37,551 bases of DNA from Nitrososphaerota archaeon. Its GTDB lineage: Archaea; Thermoproteota; EX4484-205; JAAOZP01. The DNA lies in contig JAAOZP010000013.1 in assembly GCA_011605725.1 (NCBI GenBank), forward strand, positions 1 through 37,551, in the 5' to 3' direction. The translations under genes and the position numbers were made by a program. Of this stretch, positions 24,509 to 33,019 are shown piece after piece. Below the pieces are notes generated by a model. That model saw only the letters and a program-made list of their open reading frames with translations. It made no database searches and was not told the DNA's origin. Position 1 is the stretch's first letter. Every line of letters begins with the position of its first letter.

Positions 24509-25051
24509 ATGAGGAGCGAAGCGTACCCGCTTTACGTTGGGCGTTTCCAGCCTGTGCATAATGGTCACGTGCACGCTATTAAGCATGTTGTTTCAAACCA
24601 TGGCAGGATTATTATCGCTGTAGGCAGCTCTCTGACGAGCCATGATAAGGATAACCCGTTTACTTTCGGAGAAAGGCTTCAAATGCTCTACCTTGCTCTT
24701 GGAGAAGCTGGAATAGGGCTTGAGAAATGCGTCATAACAGGGGTTCCAGATATTCCTAGCGCGCACTTCCTCTGGGTCCGGCTTGTCGAAGCCATGTGCC
24801 CGCCTTTCAAACTTGTTTACACTAACCAGCCTTTCACCGGGAGGCTTTTCAAGGAAGCCGGCTACGAGGTTAGGCCAATACCCTTTCTGGATAGAGAGAG
24901 ATACTCGGGTGTAGAGATAAGGAGGAGGATCATGCTGGGTGTAGACTGGAGCCAGCTTGTCCCAGCCAGCGTCTACGAGTACTTGCTGAGCATAGGCGGG
25001 GATGAGAGAATAAGGTCTCTAGCCTCCTCGGATGAGGCTGTTTATAAATGA
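24509..25051 (+). CDS. nadM: Nicotinamide-nucleotide adenylyltransferase
   Basis: This archaeal NMN adenylyltransferase (180 aa) makes NAD from NMN and ATP. The nucleotidyltransferase motif GRFQPVHNGH (residues 11-20, with His17 and His20) is intact. SSLTSHDKDNPFTFGER follows, and the C-terminal YSGVEIRRRI corresponds to the usual phosphate-binding SxxxxR-type motif. ATG 24509 lies ~28 bases after a TATA-like GGTTTATCA (24477-24485), so the mRNA is probably leaderless. Confidence 0.95.
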   Translation: MRSEAYPLYVGRFQPVHNGHVHAIKHVVSNHGRIIIAVGSSLTSHDKDNPFTFGERLQMLYLALGEAGIGLEKCVITGVPDIPSAHFLWVRLVEAMCPPFKLVYTNQPFTGRLFKEAGYEVRPIPFLDRERYSGVEIRRRIMLGVDWSQLVPASVYEYLLSIGGDERIRSLASSDEAVYK

Positions 25052-25088
25052 GAGTGTTTATAAACATCTTTTCAAAGGGGTTTGAAGC

Positions 25089-25817
25089 ATGGAGCCGGGT
25101 TCACTAGTGCTCGTCGACTACACTCTCTCCGTGAAAGAGACTGGAAGCGTTATAGAGACCACTGTAGAGGAGGAGGCTAGGAAGGCGTCAATATACAGGG
25201 AGGGTGAGAAATACTCTCCCAGGCTGATATACCTTGGTGGAAAATGGGTTTTAGAAAGCTGGGAGGAGGAGCTTCTTAAAAGCGAGGTCGGTGTCGAAAG
25301 GACTGTTGAAATCCCTCCTGAAAAAGCCTATGGCTTCAGGGATCCTGGTAAGGTTAAGACTTATGCAGCCAGAAGGTTCTCCAAGCCTCAGGAGCTCACC
25401 CCAGGCGCCCTGGTTGAGGTTGATAACAGGATCGGTGTTGTACGGACTGTTAGCGGCGGCAGGGTTCAGGTTGATTTCAACCCGCCTCTCGCAGGCAGAA
25501 CCCTGGTCTACAGGTTTAAAATAGTTAGGGTTCTTGAGGATGATGTGGAGAAGATTAAGCATCTTGTGAATAGGCGTCTACCTGATGTTTCAGTCGACGA
25601 GGTTACGGTTGGGCTTGAAGAAGCCAAAGCGGTGATAAGGCTTCCTCAGAAAGTTCTTCTCTCAGAGGGTATTCAACAAGTTAAGAAGGCTGTTTCAGAT
25701 GATGTTTTAACAATTGTTAAAAACGTTAAAACAGTCGAGTTCATAGATGTTTTCACACCGCCTCCAGCGGTTTCAGCCGGGGAGGCTCAGCCTACTCCTC
25801 AACAATCTCAGCCTTAA
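25089..25817 (+). CDS. FKBP-type peptidyl-prolyl isomerase (SlyD-like, long archaeal form)
   Basis: The product (242 aa) has an FKBP domain with an insert-in-flap: GSLVLVDYTLSVKETGSVIE, YLGGKWVLESWEEELLKSEVG, VEIPPEKAYGFRDPGKV and LAGRTLVYRFKIV. An ~85-residue C-terminal extension, typical of long archaeal FKBPs, ends in a Pro/Gln-rich tail. It catalyses prolyl isomerisation and acts as a folding helper in the cytoplasm. A TTTATAAAC box (25058-25066) is 23 bases before ATG 25089. The 3' end overlaps the convergent UPF0179 gene by 26 bases. Confidence 0.93.
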   Translation: MEPGSLVLVDYTLSVKETGSVIETTVEEEARKASIYREGEKYSPRLIYLGGKWVLESWEEELLKSEVGVERTVEIPPEKAYGFRDPGKVKTYAARRFSKPQELTPGALVEVDNRIGVVRTVSGGRVQVDFNPPLAGRTLVYRFKIVRVLEDDVEKIKHLVNRRLPDVSVDEVTVGLEEAKAVIRLPQKVLLSEGIQQVKKAVSDDVLTIVKNVKTVEFIDVFTPPPAVSAGEAQPTPQQSQP

Positions 25818-26229
25818 CGAGAATAAGCTTCTCCCCGGGACAGTCGTATGCTCCAAGCTTCTCGAGAACCCTGATCCTCCGGTTTGAAACAAGCATGTTG
25901 AAGACAACGGGGCATTCGAGAATCCTGCTGCAACCGTTTCTACAGAAATCGCTTTTAAGAGTCGTGACTGCACCCTCCTTAACCCGGCCCGGTGCAAGAA
26001 GAGTCAGCGGCTCCATGCTGATTTCAAACGGTATAGCGTCTCCTCCTCTCAACTTGCAGTAAACCTTCTCGCCGCCTGTTTTCCCAATAATCCTGTAGGA
26101 GAAGCCTATGGTTAGCGAGCCGTGACACTTGTCCCTAGCATAGCATTCTTCACACTCGTATGATTCACCCATGTACGTGAAGACGAAACCCTTTCTCGCA
26201 GACGGGTCCAAATAGCTATACTTACCCAC
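25792..26229 (-). CDS. UPF0179 family cysteine-rich protein
   Basis: The product (145 aa) matches the archaeal UPF0179 family, with clustered cysteines in YECEECYARDKCHGSL, EKVYCKLRGGD, SDFCRNGCSRILECPVV and YDCPGEK. This arrangement suggests zinc or iron-sulfur binding. The function is unknown. The gene is convergent with the FKBP gene (26-base overlap) and lies 13 bases downstream of egsA in the same direction, so co-transcription with egsA is likely. Confidence 0.85.
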   Translation of the reverse strand: MGKYSYLDPSARKGFVFTYMGESYECEECYARDKCHGSLTIGFSYRIIGKTGGEKVYCKLRGGDAIPFEISMEPLTLLAPGRVKEGAVTTLKSDFCRNGCSRILECPVVFNMLVSNRRIRVLEKLGAYDCPGEKLILVKAEIVEE

Positions 26230-26242
26230 TGGTATACACCGG

Positions 26243-27313
26243 CTATATTACCATCGTGCTTCTAGCAAGCTCCTCCGCAGCCTTCCTGGTTAAACCCTTG
26301 TCTCCAAGTATAGTGTATCTTTCAGGCCTTATAGTGTGGGCTAGAGTCAAGGCTTTAACAATCTGTTTCTCGGAAACATTTATCTCTCTGGCTGAAACGG
26401 GTGCGCCGACTTTCATCAGCGCGCTCCTGATTCTAAACCAGTCTGCATCGTGAAGCTTACTCATCATTATTGTTCCTATTCCAACCTGCTCCCCGTGGAG
26501 AGCAGGGTATCCTGCAACATAGTCGAGCGCGTGGCTGAAAAGATGCTCAGAGCCGCTGCAAGGCCTGCTGCTTCCAGCTATGCCTATCAGGATGCCGGCG
26601 TGTATCAGCGCTTCCACGAGTATGCTTGCTCCTTCAACCCTGTCTGCCGCAATGGTTTCAGCACACTTAACTATTCTATCCGCTATTGTTTCAGCAAGGC
26701 TTGCAGCATACTCGCCGTAGTATTCTCCGCGAAGCGTATGGGAGAGACGCCAGTCTTTCACTGCAGTATGCTTCGCCACAAGATCTCCAACCCCGGCTCC
26801 GAAATACCTTGGAGGAGCGGTTGCGAGAATCGAAACATCCCCTATTATTACTGAGGGCATTATCGTGTTGAACGAGTATCGTCTTCCCCGTTTAGGCGCT
26901 GAAGCCAGTGGGCTTGCAATCCCGTCGTGAGAAGGCACTGTAGGGACGCTTACGAATTCAAGATTGTTCCTCCAAGCGAGAATCTTGCCGGCGTCAATAA
27001 CTCTTCCACCCCCGAAGCCCACCACCACGCTTTCACCCGGCTTCCTGTCAAGCTTAGCCAGATGCTTCTCAAGCTTCAAAGCCTCTTTGAAAGCATCCTC
27101 CCCGCCTATGGGGCTGAGCCTGAAGAAGAGCCTGTTCTCAACAAGTATTCTCTTAATCTTCTCCCCGAAAAGCTTCATCGGCGTCTTACTGGTTAAAACA
27201 ATGACTCTCTTAGCTCCAAGCTCTTTAATGCTTGAACCAAGCTCCTCAACAGCATCCATCCCGAGTACTATGCGTCTCGGCAGCCTAACCGTGTGCTTAC
27301 TCTTGTATTTCAA
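26243..27313 (-). CDS. egsA: sn-glycerol-1-phosphate dehydrogenase
   Basis: This enzyme reduces dihydroxyacetone phosphate to sn-glycerol-1-phosphate, the stereospecific backbone of archaeal lipids. The 356-residue product shows the NAD(P)-binding VVVGFGGGRVIDAGK, FVSVPTVPSHDGIASP, and zinc-ligand regions GAGVGDLVAKHT, SGSEHLFSHALD and ALHGEQVGIG. Translation starts at TTG 27313. A TATA-like CTTAAAGATA (27341-27350) overlaps the divergent promoter of the active psmB gene. Its presence is strong evidence for an archaeal host. Confidence 0.96.
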   Translation of the reverse strand: MKYKSKHTVRLPRRIVLGMDAVEELGSSIKELGAKRVIVLTSKTPMKLFGEKIKRILVENRLFFRLSPIGGEDAFKEALKLEKHLAKLDRKPGESVVVGFGGGRVIDAGKILAWRNNLEFVSVPTVPSHDGIASPLASAPKRGRRYSFNTIMPSVIIGDVSILATAPPRYFGAGVGDLVAKHTAVKDWRLSHTLRGEYYGEYAASLAETIADRIVKCAETIAADRVEGASILVEALIHAGILIGIAGSSRPCSGSEHLFSHALDYVAGYPALHGEQVGIGTIMMSKLHDADWFRIRSALMKVGAPVSAREINVSEKQIVKALTLAHTIRPERYTILGDKGLTRKAAEELARSTMVI

Positions 27314-27336
27314 GGTGTCTAGGCGAATGGGGGAAA

Positions 27337-27350
27337 GATTTATCTTTAAG
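27337..27350. promoter_or_regulatory. Overlapping divergent promoter of egsA and psmB
   Basis: GATTTATCTT on the plus strand and CTTAAAGATA on the minus strand overlap. Both are spaced suitably for the flanking starts. Confidence 0.45.
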
Positions 27351-27384
27351 CCTTTCCCTGCTTTGGACGGTTCAGGTTCTAGAG

Positions 27385-28056
27385 GTGTTTAGGAGGTTGG
27401 CAAGCATTAATATGAAGACAGGCAGAATAGGGGTAGTCGACCCTCTCTGGGGCACCACGACGGTTGGAATATCCTGCACGGATGGTGTTGTCTTAGCTTC
27501 AGACACTAGGGTTGTTCAAGGATACTATTTTATCGCTCATAAACGTGGAAAGAAGATCCTGAAAATAGATGATTATATTGCTGCAACCATTTCCGGCGGG
27601 GTTGCCGACGCGCAGGCTCTTATAAGCACACTACAGTGGGAAGCACGGTCCTACAGGCTTGAAAGAGGAGTAAACATGCCTGTTAAGGCGGCTGCGAACA
27701 TTGCTTCGATAATCCTCTCTTCGACGCGCATGGCACCCCTCTACATTCAGCTTATAATAGGAGGATACGACAGGGAGGGAGCCAGCCTATACGTGCTGGA
27801 CCCGCTAGGAGGCTTCTCTAAAGAGGTTTTCGTAGGGTCAGGATCAGGTTCTCCCGTCGCGCTCGGGTATCTTGAGGCTGAGCTTAAGCCGCCGGTTAGC
27901 GTTGAAAACGCTGTACCCATCGCTGTCAAATCTATTCTCGCAGCCATGCAGAGGGACACTGCTACCGGGAATGATTTTGAGGTTATGATTGTCGACTCGA
28001 AAGGATGTAGGGAGCTAACGCTTGAGGAGAAGACAAGGCTGACTGGTTTAAGATGA
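27385..28056 (+). CDS. psmB: Proteasome beta subunit, catalytically active type
   Basis: The product (223 aa) has the autoprocessing site LWG-TTTVG, giving Thr1, with Asp17 in LASDTR and Lys33 in HKRGKKIL. The FVGSGSGSPVALGYLEAE and QRDTATGNDFE motifs supply the remaining active-site residues. It therefore supplies threonine-protease activity to the 20S core. GTG 27385 gives a 23-residue propeptide and ATG 27412 a 14-residue one. AGGAGG sits upstream of the latter at a long spacing, so the start is uncertain. The stop overlaps the next start as ATGA, so coupling with the aCPSF1 gene is expected. Confidence 0.95.
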   Translation: MFRRLASINMKTGRIGVVDPLWGTTTVGISCTDGVVLASDTRVVQGYYFIAHKRGKKILKIDDYIAATISGGVADAQALISTLQWEARSYRLERGVNMPVKAAANIASIILSSTRMAPLYIQLIIGGYDREGASLYVLDPLGGFSKEVFVGSGSGSPVALGYLEAELKPPVSVENAVPIAVKSILAAMQRDTATGNDFEVMIVDSKGCRELTLEEKTRLTGLR

Positions 28057-29954
28057 GTGTTGAGAAAGACATAAGGGAAGTAATCTTCGAGAAAATACCT
28101 AGAGAAGCCCAGATAGTCGGCATAGAGATGGAGGGGCCTACTATAGCTGTCTACGTTGAGAACCTGAGCTTCCTTGTGAACGGGCAGCAGGTTCTGGCTG
28201 AGGTTGCGAAACAGCTTAGAAAAAGAATTGTCGTGAGGCCGGCTGTTAAAGCGAGAAAGCCGAAGGATGAGGCTGAGAAGATAATTAGGCAGCTGGTTCC
28301 TAAGAAGGCTGGTGTCGAGGCTGTTGTTTTCAACGATGTTTTCGGCGAGGTTCTGGTTTCAGTCAGGCATCCGGATGCTGTTGAGGAGCTTGGGGAGAAG
28401 GTTCTGAACGACATTATGGTTGAAACAGGATGGAAGCCCAGCATTATACGAATACCTCCACTAAGCACCACGGTTATACCGCAGGTAATGTATGTTTTCA
28501 ACCAGAACGCTGAAGAGAGGTTTAAGATTCTCAGGGAGATCGGGGAAAGAATATTCAGGAAACCCCTGTTTAAGACTGAAACCATTACTCTGACTTTCCT
28601 AGGTGGTGCTGAGCAGGTTGGAAGGTCCAGCATACTTGTTTCAACAGACGAGAGCAATATCCTTATGGATTTCGGGATAAACCCTGCTGCAAGCTCCTAC
28701 GCGGACTCTTTCCCAAGAATCGACAGGATACCCATCTCTGTTGAAGACATAGATGCCGTAGTAGTTTCCCATGCTCATTTGGACCATATGGGTGGGCTTC
28801 CACTGCTTTTCAAATACGGCTACCGTGGCCCGGTTTACATGACTGAGCCTACAGTACACTTGATGTTTCTACTGCTTAACGATCTTTACGATGTTCTCCA
28901 GAAGAACGGTGTCACACCCTTTTTCGAGCTTAAGGATCTCAGGACTATTCTGCAACACACGATCCCGGTGAAATTCGGCGTCGTCGTCGATGTTGCTCCA
29001 GACATTAAGCTGACGTTCAGAAACGCTGGCCACATACTGGGTTCCGCGATAATTCACCTCCACATCGGCGAGGGGCTTCACAACATTGTCTTCACAGGGG
29101 ACTTAAAGTATGACCGCTCCATACTGCTTGAGCATGCTTCAACAATGTTCCCCAGGGTTGAGACGCTGATAACGGAGTGCACCTACGGCGGTGTGAACGA
29201 CACGATGCCGCCTAGGGAGGAGGTTGAGAACAGGCTTATATCCCTGGTTAACTCAACGCTTGAGAAAAACGGGAACGTTCTTATCCCCACGCTCGCCGTT
29301 GGAAGAGCTCAGGAAATAATGCTGGTTCTGGATAACGCTATTAGGAGCAAGAAGATTCCTGAAGTACCTATTTATGTGGACGGCATGATTTCAGAGGTTA
29401 CTGCGATACACGCCTCGTTCCCCAACTATCTTTCTAAGGATCTAAGGGAGATGATGAACAGCGGTGTAAACCCGTTTAAATCCGAGTACGTGATCCCTGT
29501 TAAAAGCTCGATTCCGAGGGAGGAGATAACTGAAGCGAGACGCAACATTATTCTTTCTCCTTCAGGAATGCTTGAAGGCGGCCCAGTTATAGAGTATTTC
29601 AAGCTGATCGCTCCACAGGAGAACTCTACGGTGATATTCGTAAACTACCAGATAGAGGGGACGCTTGGAAACAGGGTTTTAAACGGCCTTAGAGAGCTTA
29701 CGATGCAGAACTCCAACGGCAGGGTTGAAGCAATAACTATTAAAAGCGCTGTGGAGAGGGTTGACGGTTTCTCCGGCCATTCTGACAGGAACCAAATCCT
29801 GAACTATGTTAGAAGGGTTTACACTAAAAGAGGACCTCTCTTTCTAGTCCACGGGGAGGCTAAGAAGATCCAGAACATGAAGAAGTTTTTAAGCAGGGTC
29901 TACGGGGACAACGTTTACTCTCCGCGGCTCCTGGAAACCTACAGGGCGCTTTAA
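28053..29954 (+). CDS. aCPSF1: KH-domain beta-CASP ribonuclease
   Basis: This archaeal CPSF-like nuclease (633 aa) carries out 3'-end formation and transcription termination at U-rich sites. Two N-terminal KH-type segments (about residues 1-145) precede a metallo-beta-lactamase domain with SHAHLDHMGG (His240, His242, Asp244, His245), GHILGSA and VFTGDLKYD. A beta-CASP insert with TECTYGG and PTLAVGRAQE follows, ending in GFSGHSDRNQI. All zinc ligands are intact. It is translationally coupled to the active psmB by a 4-base overlap. Its use of U-rich sites fits the poly-T tails seen behind several genes here. Confidence 0.96.
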   Translation: MSVEKDIREVIFEKIPREAQIVGIEMEGPTIAVYVENLSFLVNGQQVLAEVAKQLRKRIVVRPAVKARKPKDEAEKIIRQLVPKKAGVEAVVFNDVFGEVLVSVRHPDAVEELGEKVLNDIMVETGWKPSIIRIPPLSTTVIPQVMYVFNQNAEERFKILREIGERIFRKPLFKTETITLTFLGGAEQVGRSSILVSTDESNILMDFGINPAASSYADSFPRIDRIPISVEDIDAVVVSHAHLDHMGGLPLLFKYGYRGPVYMTEPTVHLMFLLLNDLYDVLQKNGVTPFFELKDLRTILQHTIPVKFGVVVDVAPDIKLTFRNAGHILGSAIIHLHIGEGLHNIVFTGDLKYDRSILLEHASTMFPRVETLITECTYGGVNDTMPPREEVENRLISLVNSTLEKNGNVLIPTLAVGRAQEIMLVLDNAIRSKKIPEVPIYVDGMISEVTAIHASFPNYLSKDLREMMNSGVNPFKSEYVIPVKSSIPREEITEARRNIILSPSGMLEGGPVIEYFKLIAPQENSTVIFVNYQIEGTLGNRVLNGLRELTMQNSNGRVEAITIKSAVERVDGFSGHSDRNQILNYVRRVYTKRGPLFLVHGEAKKIQNMKKFLSRVYGDNVYSPRLLETYRAL

Positions 29955-30047
29955 AATTCTCCACGGGCTCAGGCTGAAAAACACTCGTTTCCCTCCTTCC
30001 CAGCGGTTTAACAGTGTACCGTTAGCATTTAACGTTTGAAGAAGCAT

Positions 30048-30055
30048 AGCGCGCT
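30048..30055. repeat. AGCGCGCT palindrome
   Basis: This is an intergenic member of the GCGCGC motif family, 92 bases before the LSm start. Nothing else is recognised in the 185-base gap except the LSm TATA box (TATTTATTTAAG, about 30105-30116). Confidence 0.3.
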
Positions 30056-30139
30056 GAATTCAACAGGCAACGTTTTTCAAACATGCCTCCGGCAGACTGG
30101 AAAAGTATTTATTTAAGCTTTCAGCAGAATCCTTGAGAA

Positions 30140-30388
30140 TTGTCCGCAGACACTACGATGGAGCTGCTTCAAGCATCCCTTGGAAAGAGCATAATAGTGA
30201 AGCTTAGAGGAGGTGCAAAAATACGTGGAATCCTAGACGGGTATGATCCTCATCTTAACATTGTGCTTTCCGACGCTGAGGAGCTTAAGGGAAACGAAAC
30301 TACTAGGCTTGGGCTGATCGTGATAAGGGGGGACAACGTGATACTGATCTCGCCCCCGATAGAGTATAAGCCTGGTGAAAAGGAGTAG
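30140..30388 (+). CDS. Sm-like (LSm/SmAP) RNA-binding protein
   Basis: The product (82 aa) has Sm1 (IIVKLRGGAKIRGILDGYDPHLNI) and Sm2 (RLGLIVIRGDNVILIS) motifs. It would form a heptameric ring that binds U-rich RNA. TTG 30140 lies ~25 bases after a TATA-like TATTTATTTAAG, suggesting a leaderless TTG start. The internal ATG 30158 would remove six residues and is less likely given the promoter spacing. It is followed by eL37 after 6 bases, an arrangement common in archaea. Confidence 0.95.
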   Translation: MSADTTMELLQASLGKSIIVKLRGGAKIRGILDGYDPHLNIVLSDAEELKGNETTRLGLIVIRGDNVILISPPIEYKPGEKE

Positions 30389-30394
30389 AGGAAA

Positions 30395-30595
30395 ATGGGC
30401 AAGACCTCAGCCGGGACAACAGCCTTCGGAAGGCTGCACAAGAAGGCGACTCACAAGATATGCAGGAGATGTGGAAGAAGGTCTTTCAACATTAGGAAGA
30501 AGTATTGCGCTGCATGCGGCTTCGGCAGGAGTCCAAGGATAAGAAGATACTCTTGGCAGAACAAGAAACTGCAGAGGACTGTGAGAGTTGTCTAG
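30395..30595 (+). CDS. rpl37e: Ribosomal protein eL37
   Basis: This small basic large-subunit protein (66 aa) carries the eL37 zinc finger [19 protein letters not shown] with two CxxC pairs. [12 protein letters not shown] at the N-terminus is a family hallmark. GGAG and GAGG sequences precede the ATG within the LSm operon, and the translin gene starts three bases after its stop. Confidence 0.97.
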   Translation: MGKTSAGTTAFGRLHKKATHKICRRCGRRSFNIRKKYCAACGFGRSPRIRRYSWQNKKLQRTVRVV

Positions 30596-30598
30596 GCT

Positions 30599-31237
30599 TT
30601 GACGGCTGATTTAAATAGCAGAGTCAGCCTTCTCATCAAAGAGTCCTACGAGTACTTGAGGAGGCAGGAGGACGTTAAGTATGAGCTTCTCAGAAGCATA
30701 AGCAGCGTTGTGAAGAAGTGCAGAAGCTCCGTTAAAGCATCCTACGCTCAGGACTTTACGGCTTCGAAAAGAATACTTAACGATGTGCAGCGTGACATAG
30801 CGAGGCTGGTTAAAACTGCTTACCGGGAGGGGGTCTGGGAAACATGGCCCCCCATAGTTCAGACGTACCAGGAGTTTCTCGAGGCTGTTCTAGTATACTG
30901 GTTCACATCCGGCAGGGAGTATAGGCTTAGGGTTAAGCCTCCTCCTGCTTCAATACTCTACGCTGTCTCAGACTTCATAGGCGAGTTGAAAAGAGTTATG
31001 CTTGAGCATCTTAGGAGAGGCCGGTTGAAGGAGGCTGAGGAAACCTACGGGATCATGGTGCAGCTCTACGAGAATGTTTCGACAATCGCGCTCGGAGACT
31101 CCGTGCTGCCGGGCTTCAAGAGGAAGATAGATGTTAACAGGTCCTCAGTGGAGTCCGCGTTCTCAATTCTGAACGAAGAGCTCCGTAGAAGAGCCTTCCT
31201 AACATCCGTGGAAAAATACTTTGAGAAGCTTCGCTGA
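30599..31237 (+). CDS. Translin-family RNA-binding protein
   Basis: The product (212 aa) is all-helical with translin features: IKESYEYLRRQEDVKYELLR near the start, YQEFLEAVLVYWF in the middle, PPPASILYAVSDFIGELKRV, and YENVSTIALGDSVLPGFKRKID. Archaeal translins form octamers and act on RNA. Translation starts at TTG 30599, three bases after the eL37 stop, so it is probably the third gene of the LSm-eL37 operon. Confidence 0.85.
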   Translation: MTADLNSRVSLLIKESYEYLRRQEDVKYELLRSISSVVKKCRSSVKASYAQDFTASKRILNDVQRDIARLVKTAYREGVWETWPPIVQTYQEFLEAVLVYWFTSGREYRLRVKPPPASILYAVSDFIGELKRVMLEHLRRGRLKEAEETYGIMVQLYENVSTIALGDSVLPGFKRKIDVNRSSVESAFSILNEELRRRAFLTSVEKYFEKLR

Positions 31238-31258
31238 CAGCTTTAAACCCAGGGAAGC

Positions 31259-31882
31259 TTGAAGCTGGATCAGACTCTGTATGAAAAGCTTTGTGAAACC
31301 CAGAGACGCATTTCTGAAAAAGTCATCGTCGCAAGCACATGCGGTGGTGAAGTTGAAAGGATTGCTGGCGTCGACGTTTCGTATCGTGGCGATTCCGCCG
31401 TCGTAGGCTTCGCGGTTTTCAGCATTGCAGAAAACAGGATAATTCTTGTAAGTGTTTCAAGAACATTTTCAAAAATACCTTACGCATCCTCTCTCCTATG
31501 CTTCAGAGAAGGCCCTGTTGTCCTCCCTGTTCTTAGAAGATTCTTCTCGGAGTATGATATTCTGCTGGTTAACGGTCATGGGCTTGCCCATCCGAGAAAA
31601 TGCGGCTTAGCGACATATCTTGGAGTATTGCTTAAGAAGCCTACTGTCGGCGTTGCGAGAAGACCCTTAGGGAGGCTTGAAGAGGAGCATAACGTTAACA
31701 ATTTAAGGGCGTTTGGAAACAGGTTTTACTATAGCGTGGGAAACATGGTGACTCTGGAGGAGGCGTTCAACGTGCTTAGGAGAACAACCCCGGAGAACAG
31801 GAGGCTCCCGATACCTCTTGAGGCTGCACACCTGTTCTCGAGAAGAGCATTAAGGCTGGTGGCTGGTGATGAAAGAGTATAG
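31259..31882 (+). CDS. nfi: Endonuclease V homologue with altered active site
   Basis: The product (207 aa) matches endonuclease V, which nicks DNA (or RNA) near deoxyinosine/inosine. Conserved pieces are GVDVSY (Asp39), SSLLCFREGPV (Glu84), NGHGLAHPRKCGLATYLG and IPLEAAHLFSRRAL (His191). In the DGHG motif of known enzymes the metal-binding Asp is replaced here by Asn105. The downstream KxxL motif reads VARRPLGRL, with Arg where Lys is usual. Activity may be reduced or redirected. The TTG start at 31259 follows GGGAAGC. The 3' end overlaps the ribK start by 17 bases. Confidence 0.85.
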   Translation: MKLDQTLYEKLCETQRRISEKVIVASTCGGEVERIAGVDVSYRGDSAVVGFAVFSIAENRIILVSVSRTFSKIPYASSLLCFREGPVVLPVLRRFFSEYDILLVNGHGLAHPRKCGLATYLGVLLKKPTVGVARRPLGRLEEEHNVNNLRAFGNRFYYSVGNMVTLEEAFNVLRRTTPENRRLPIPLEAAHLFSRRALRLVAGDERV

Positions 31883-32555
31883 GAAGATGTTCATGCTGAT
31901 CGCGATTGCGAAGCTTGCTGAAGAGGAGAAGACGCCTGTTTCAACAAGAAGACTCTCTAAGACTACTGGGGTTTCGCATCAATCCGTCTCCAGGTATCTC
32001 AGGGAGCTTGAGAAAGAAGGCCTTGTTGAAACAGTGATGACGCCGAGAGGGCGGGTTATAAAGCTGTCAAGCAGAGGGTTAAACCAGCTTAAGCTTCACG
32101 CTGGCACAATCCTATCCTTAATAAACAGGGTTGACAAGACCTATGTTTTCACCGGAAAAGTTTTCACAGGACTCGGTGAAGGAGCATACTATGTTTCCAG
32201 GAAGCCGTATCTTGAGCAGTTCTACTCTAAGCTCGGCTTCTACCCTTATCCTGGAACTTTAAACCTTAGGATAGAACAGTATATGGATCAGCTTCTGCTC
32301 ATCGAGAAAATGTCTAAACCACCGATCTTCATTCAGGGCTTCACGAATCATGAGAGAACCTTCGGAGACGGGTATTGCTACCCGGTTATCGTAAGTAATA
32401 ATTATGAGGGTGCCATAGTTAAGGCTTTAAGAACTGTTTACGATAGTTCTGTGGTTGAAATAATCTCGCCCTACAATCTCAGGAAGGAGTTGAAGCTTAA
32501 GGACGGGGATACTGTAACCTTCACTTTCAAAAACGTTGAAACAGGTAAAGGGTAG
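31866..32555 (+). CDS. ribK: CTP-dependent riboflavin kinase with N-terminal HTH
   Basis: This archaeal enzyme phosphorylates riboflavin to FMN using CTP. The N-terminal ~75 residues form a winged helix-turn-helix (LSKTTGVSHQSVSRYLRELE), implying a second role as a flavin-responsive regulator, as in other RbkR-type fusions. The kinase domain (about 92-225) shows FTGLGEGAYYVS, LGFYPYPGTLNL and FGDGYCYPVIV. GTG 31866 is followed immediately by ATG 31869, and the ATG is probably used. It overlaps nfi and is convergent with ribL, which encodes the next step. Confidence 0.93.
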   Translation: MMKEYRKMFMLIAIAKLAEEEKTPVSTRRLSKTTGVSHQSVSRYLRELEKEGLVETVMTPRGRVIKLSSRGLNQLKLHAGTILSLINRVDKTYVFTGKVFTGLGEGAYYVSRKPYLEQFYSKLGFYPYPGTLNLRIEQYMDQLLLIEKMSKPPIFIQGFTNHERTFGDGYCYPVIVSNNYEGAIVKALRTVYDSSVVEIISPYNLRKELKLKDGDTVTFTFKNVETGKG

Positions 32556-32575
32556 GATGCTGCGAGAAGCCTCAG

Positions 32576-33019
32576 CTACGTGCTCCTGATCTTCTCAATA
32601 ATCTTGCTCGTGCTCGTGTTGAAAAACTTCCTCATTTTAATTATCTTGATTCCGAGCCCAAGCCTTTTCAAAACTCTTTGAGTCCTCCTCATAATGCTGT
32701 TCTGATCATAGCCGAAGACAATAACATCAGGCTTAAGCCTCTTCAGAAACCACTCGATATTCTTATCAATCTCGCCCTTTCTTCCAATATAAACCTTGTC
32801 AACCGGCTTAAGCCTTGAAACCATGAAAGCACGGTCCCTAGCCTTAAACATCGGGCTCCTCCCCTTACTATCTTTAACCACGCTGTCGCATGCAACAATA
32901 ACAAGGAGTCTACCATCCTCACCCGCCAGACGCTTAGCCTCCTCAAGAAACCTTATGTGCCCAGGGTGGATAATGTCGAAAACACCTGTTGTAAGAACAA
33001 CCCTGCTTCTCCTGCTCAT
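32576..33019 (-). CDS. ribL: Archaeal FAD synthase (RibL)
   Basis: The product (147 aa) is a cytidylyltransferase-fold nucleotidyltransferase with TTGVFDIIHPGHIRFLEEA (H18-P-G-H21) and a C-terminal TSTSKIIEKI motif. It fits archaeal FAD synthase, which joins FMN and ATP. Adjacency to ribK strengthens this over other cytidylyltransferase-like enzymes. ATG 33019 lies ~35 bases after a TATA-like CTTTTATAG (33053-33061). Confidence 0.9.
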   Translation of the reverse strand: MSRRSRVVLTTGVFDIIHPGHIRFLEEAKRLAGEDGRLLVIVACDSVVKDSKGRSPMFKARDRAFMVSRLKPVDKVYIGRKGEIDKNIEWFLKRLKPDVIVFGYDQNSIMRRTQRVLKRLGLGIKIIKMRKFFNTSTSKIIEKIRST

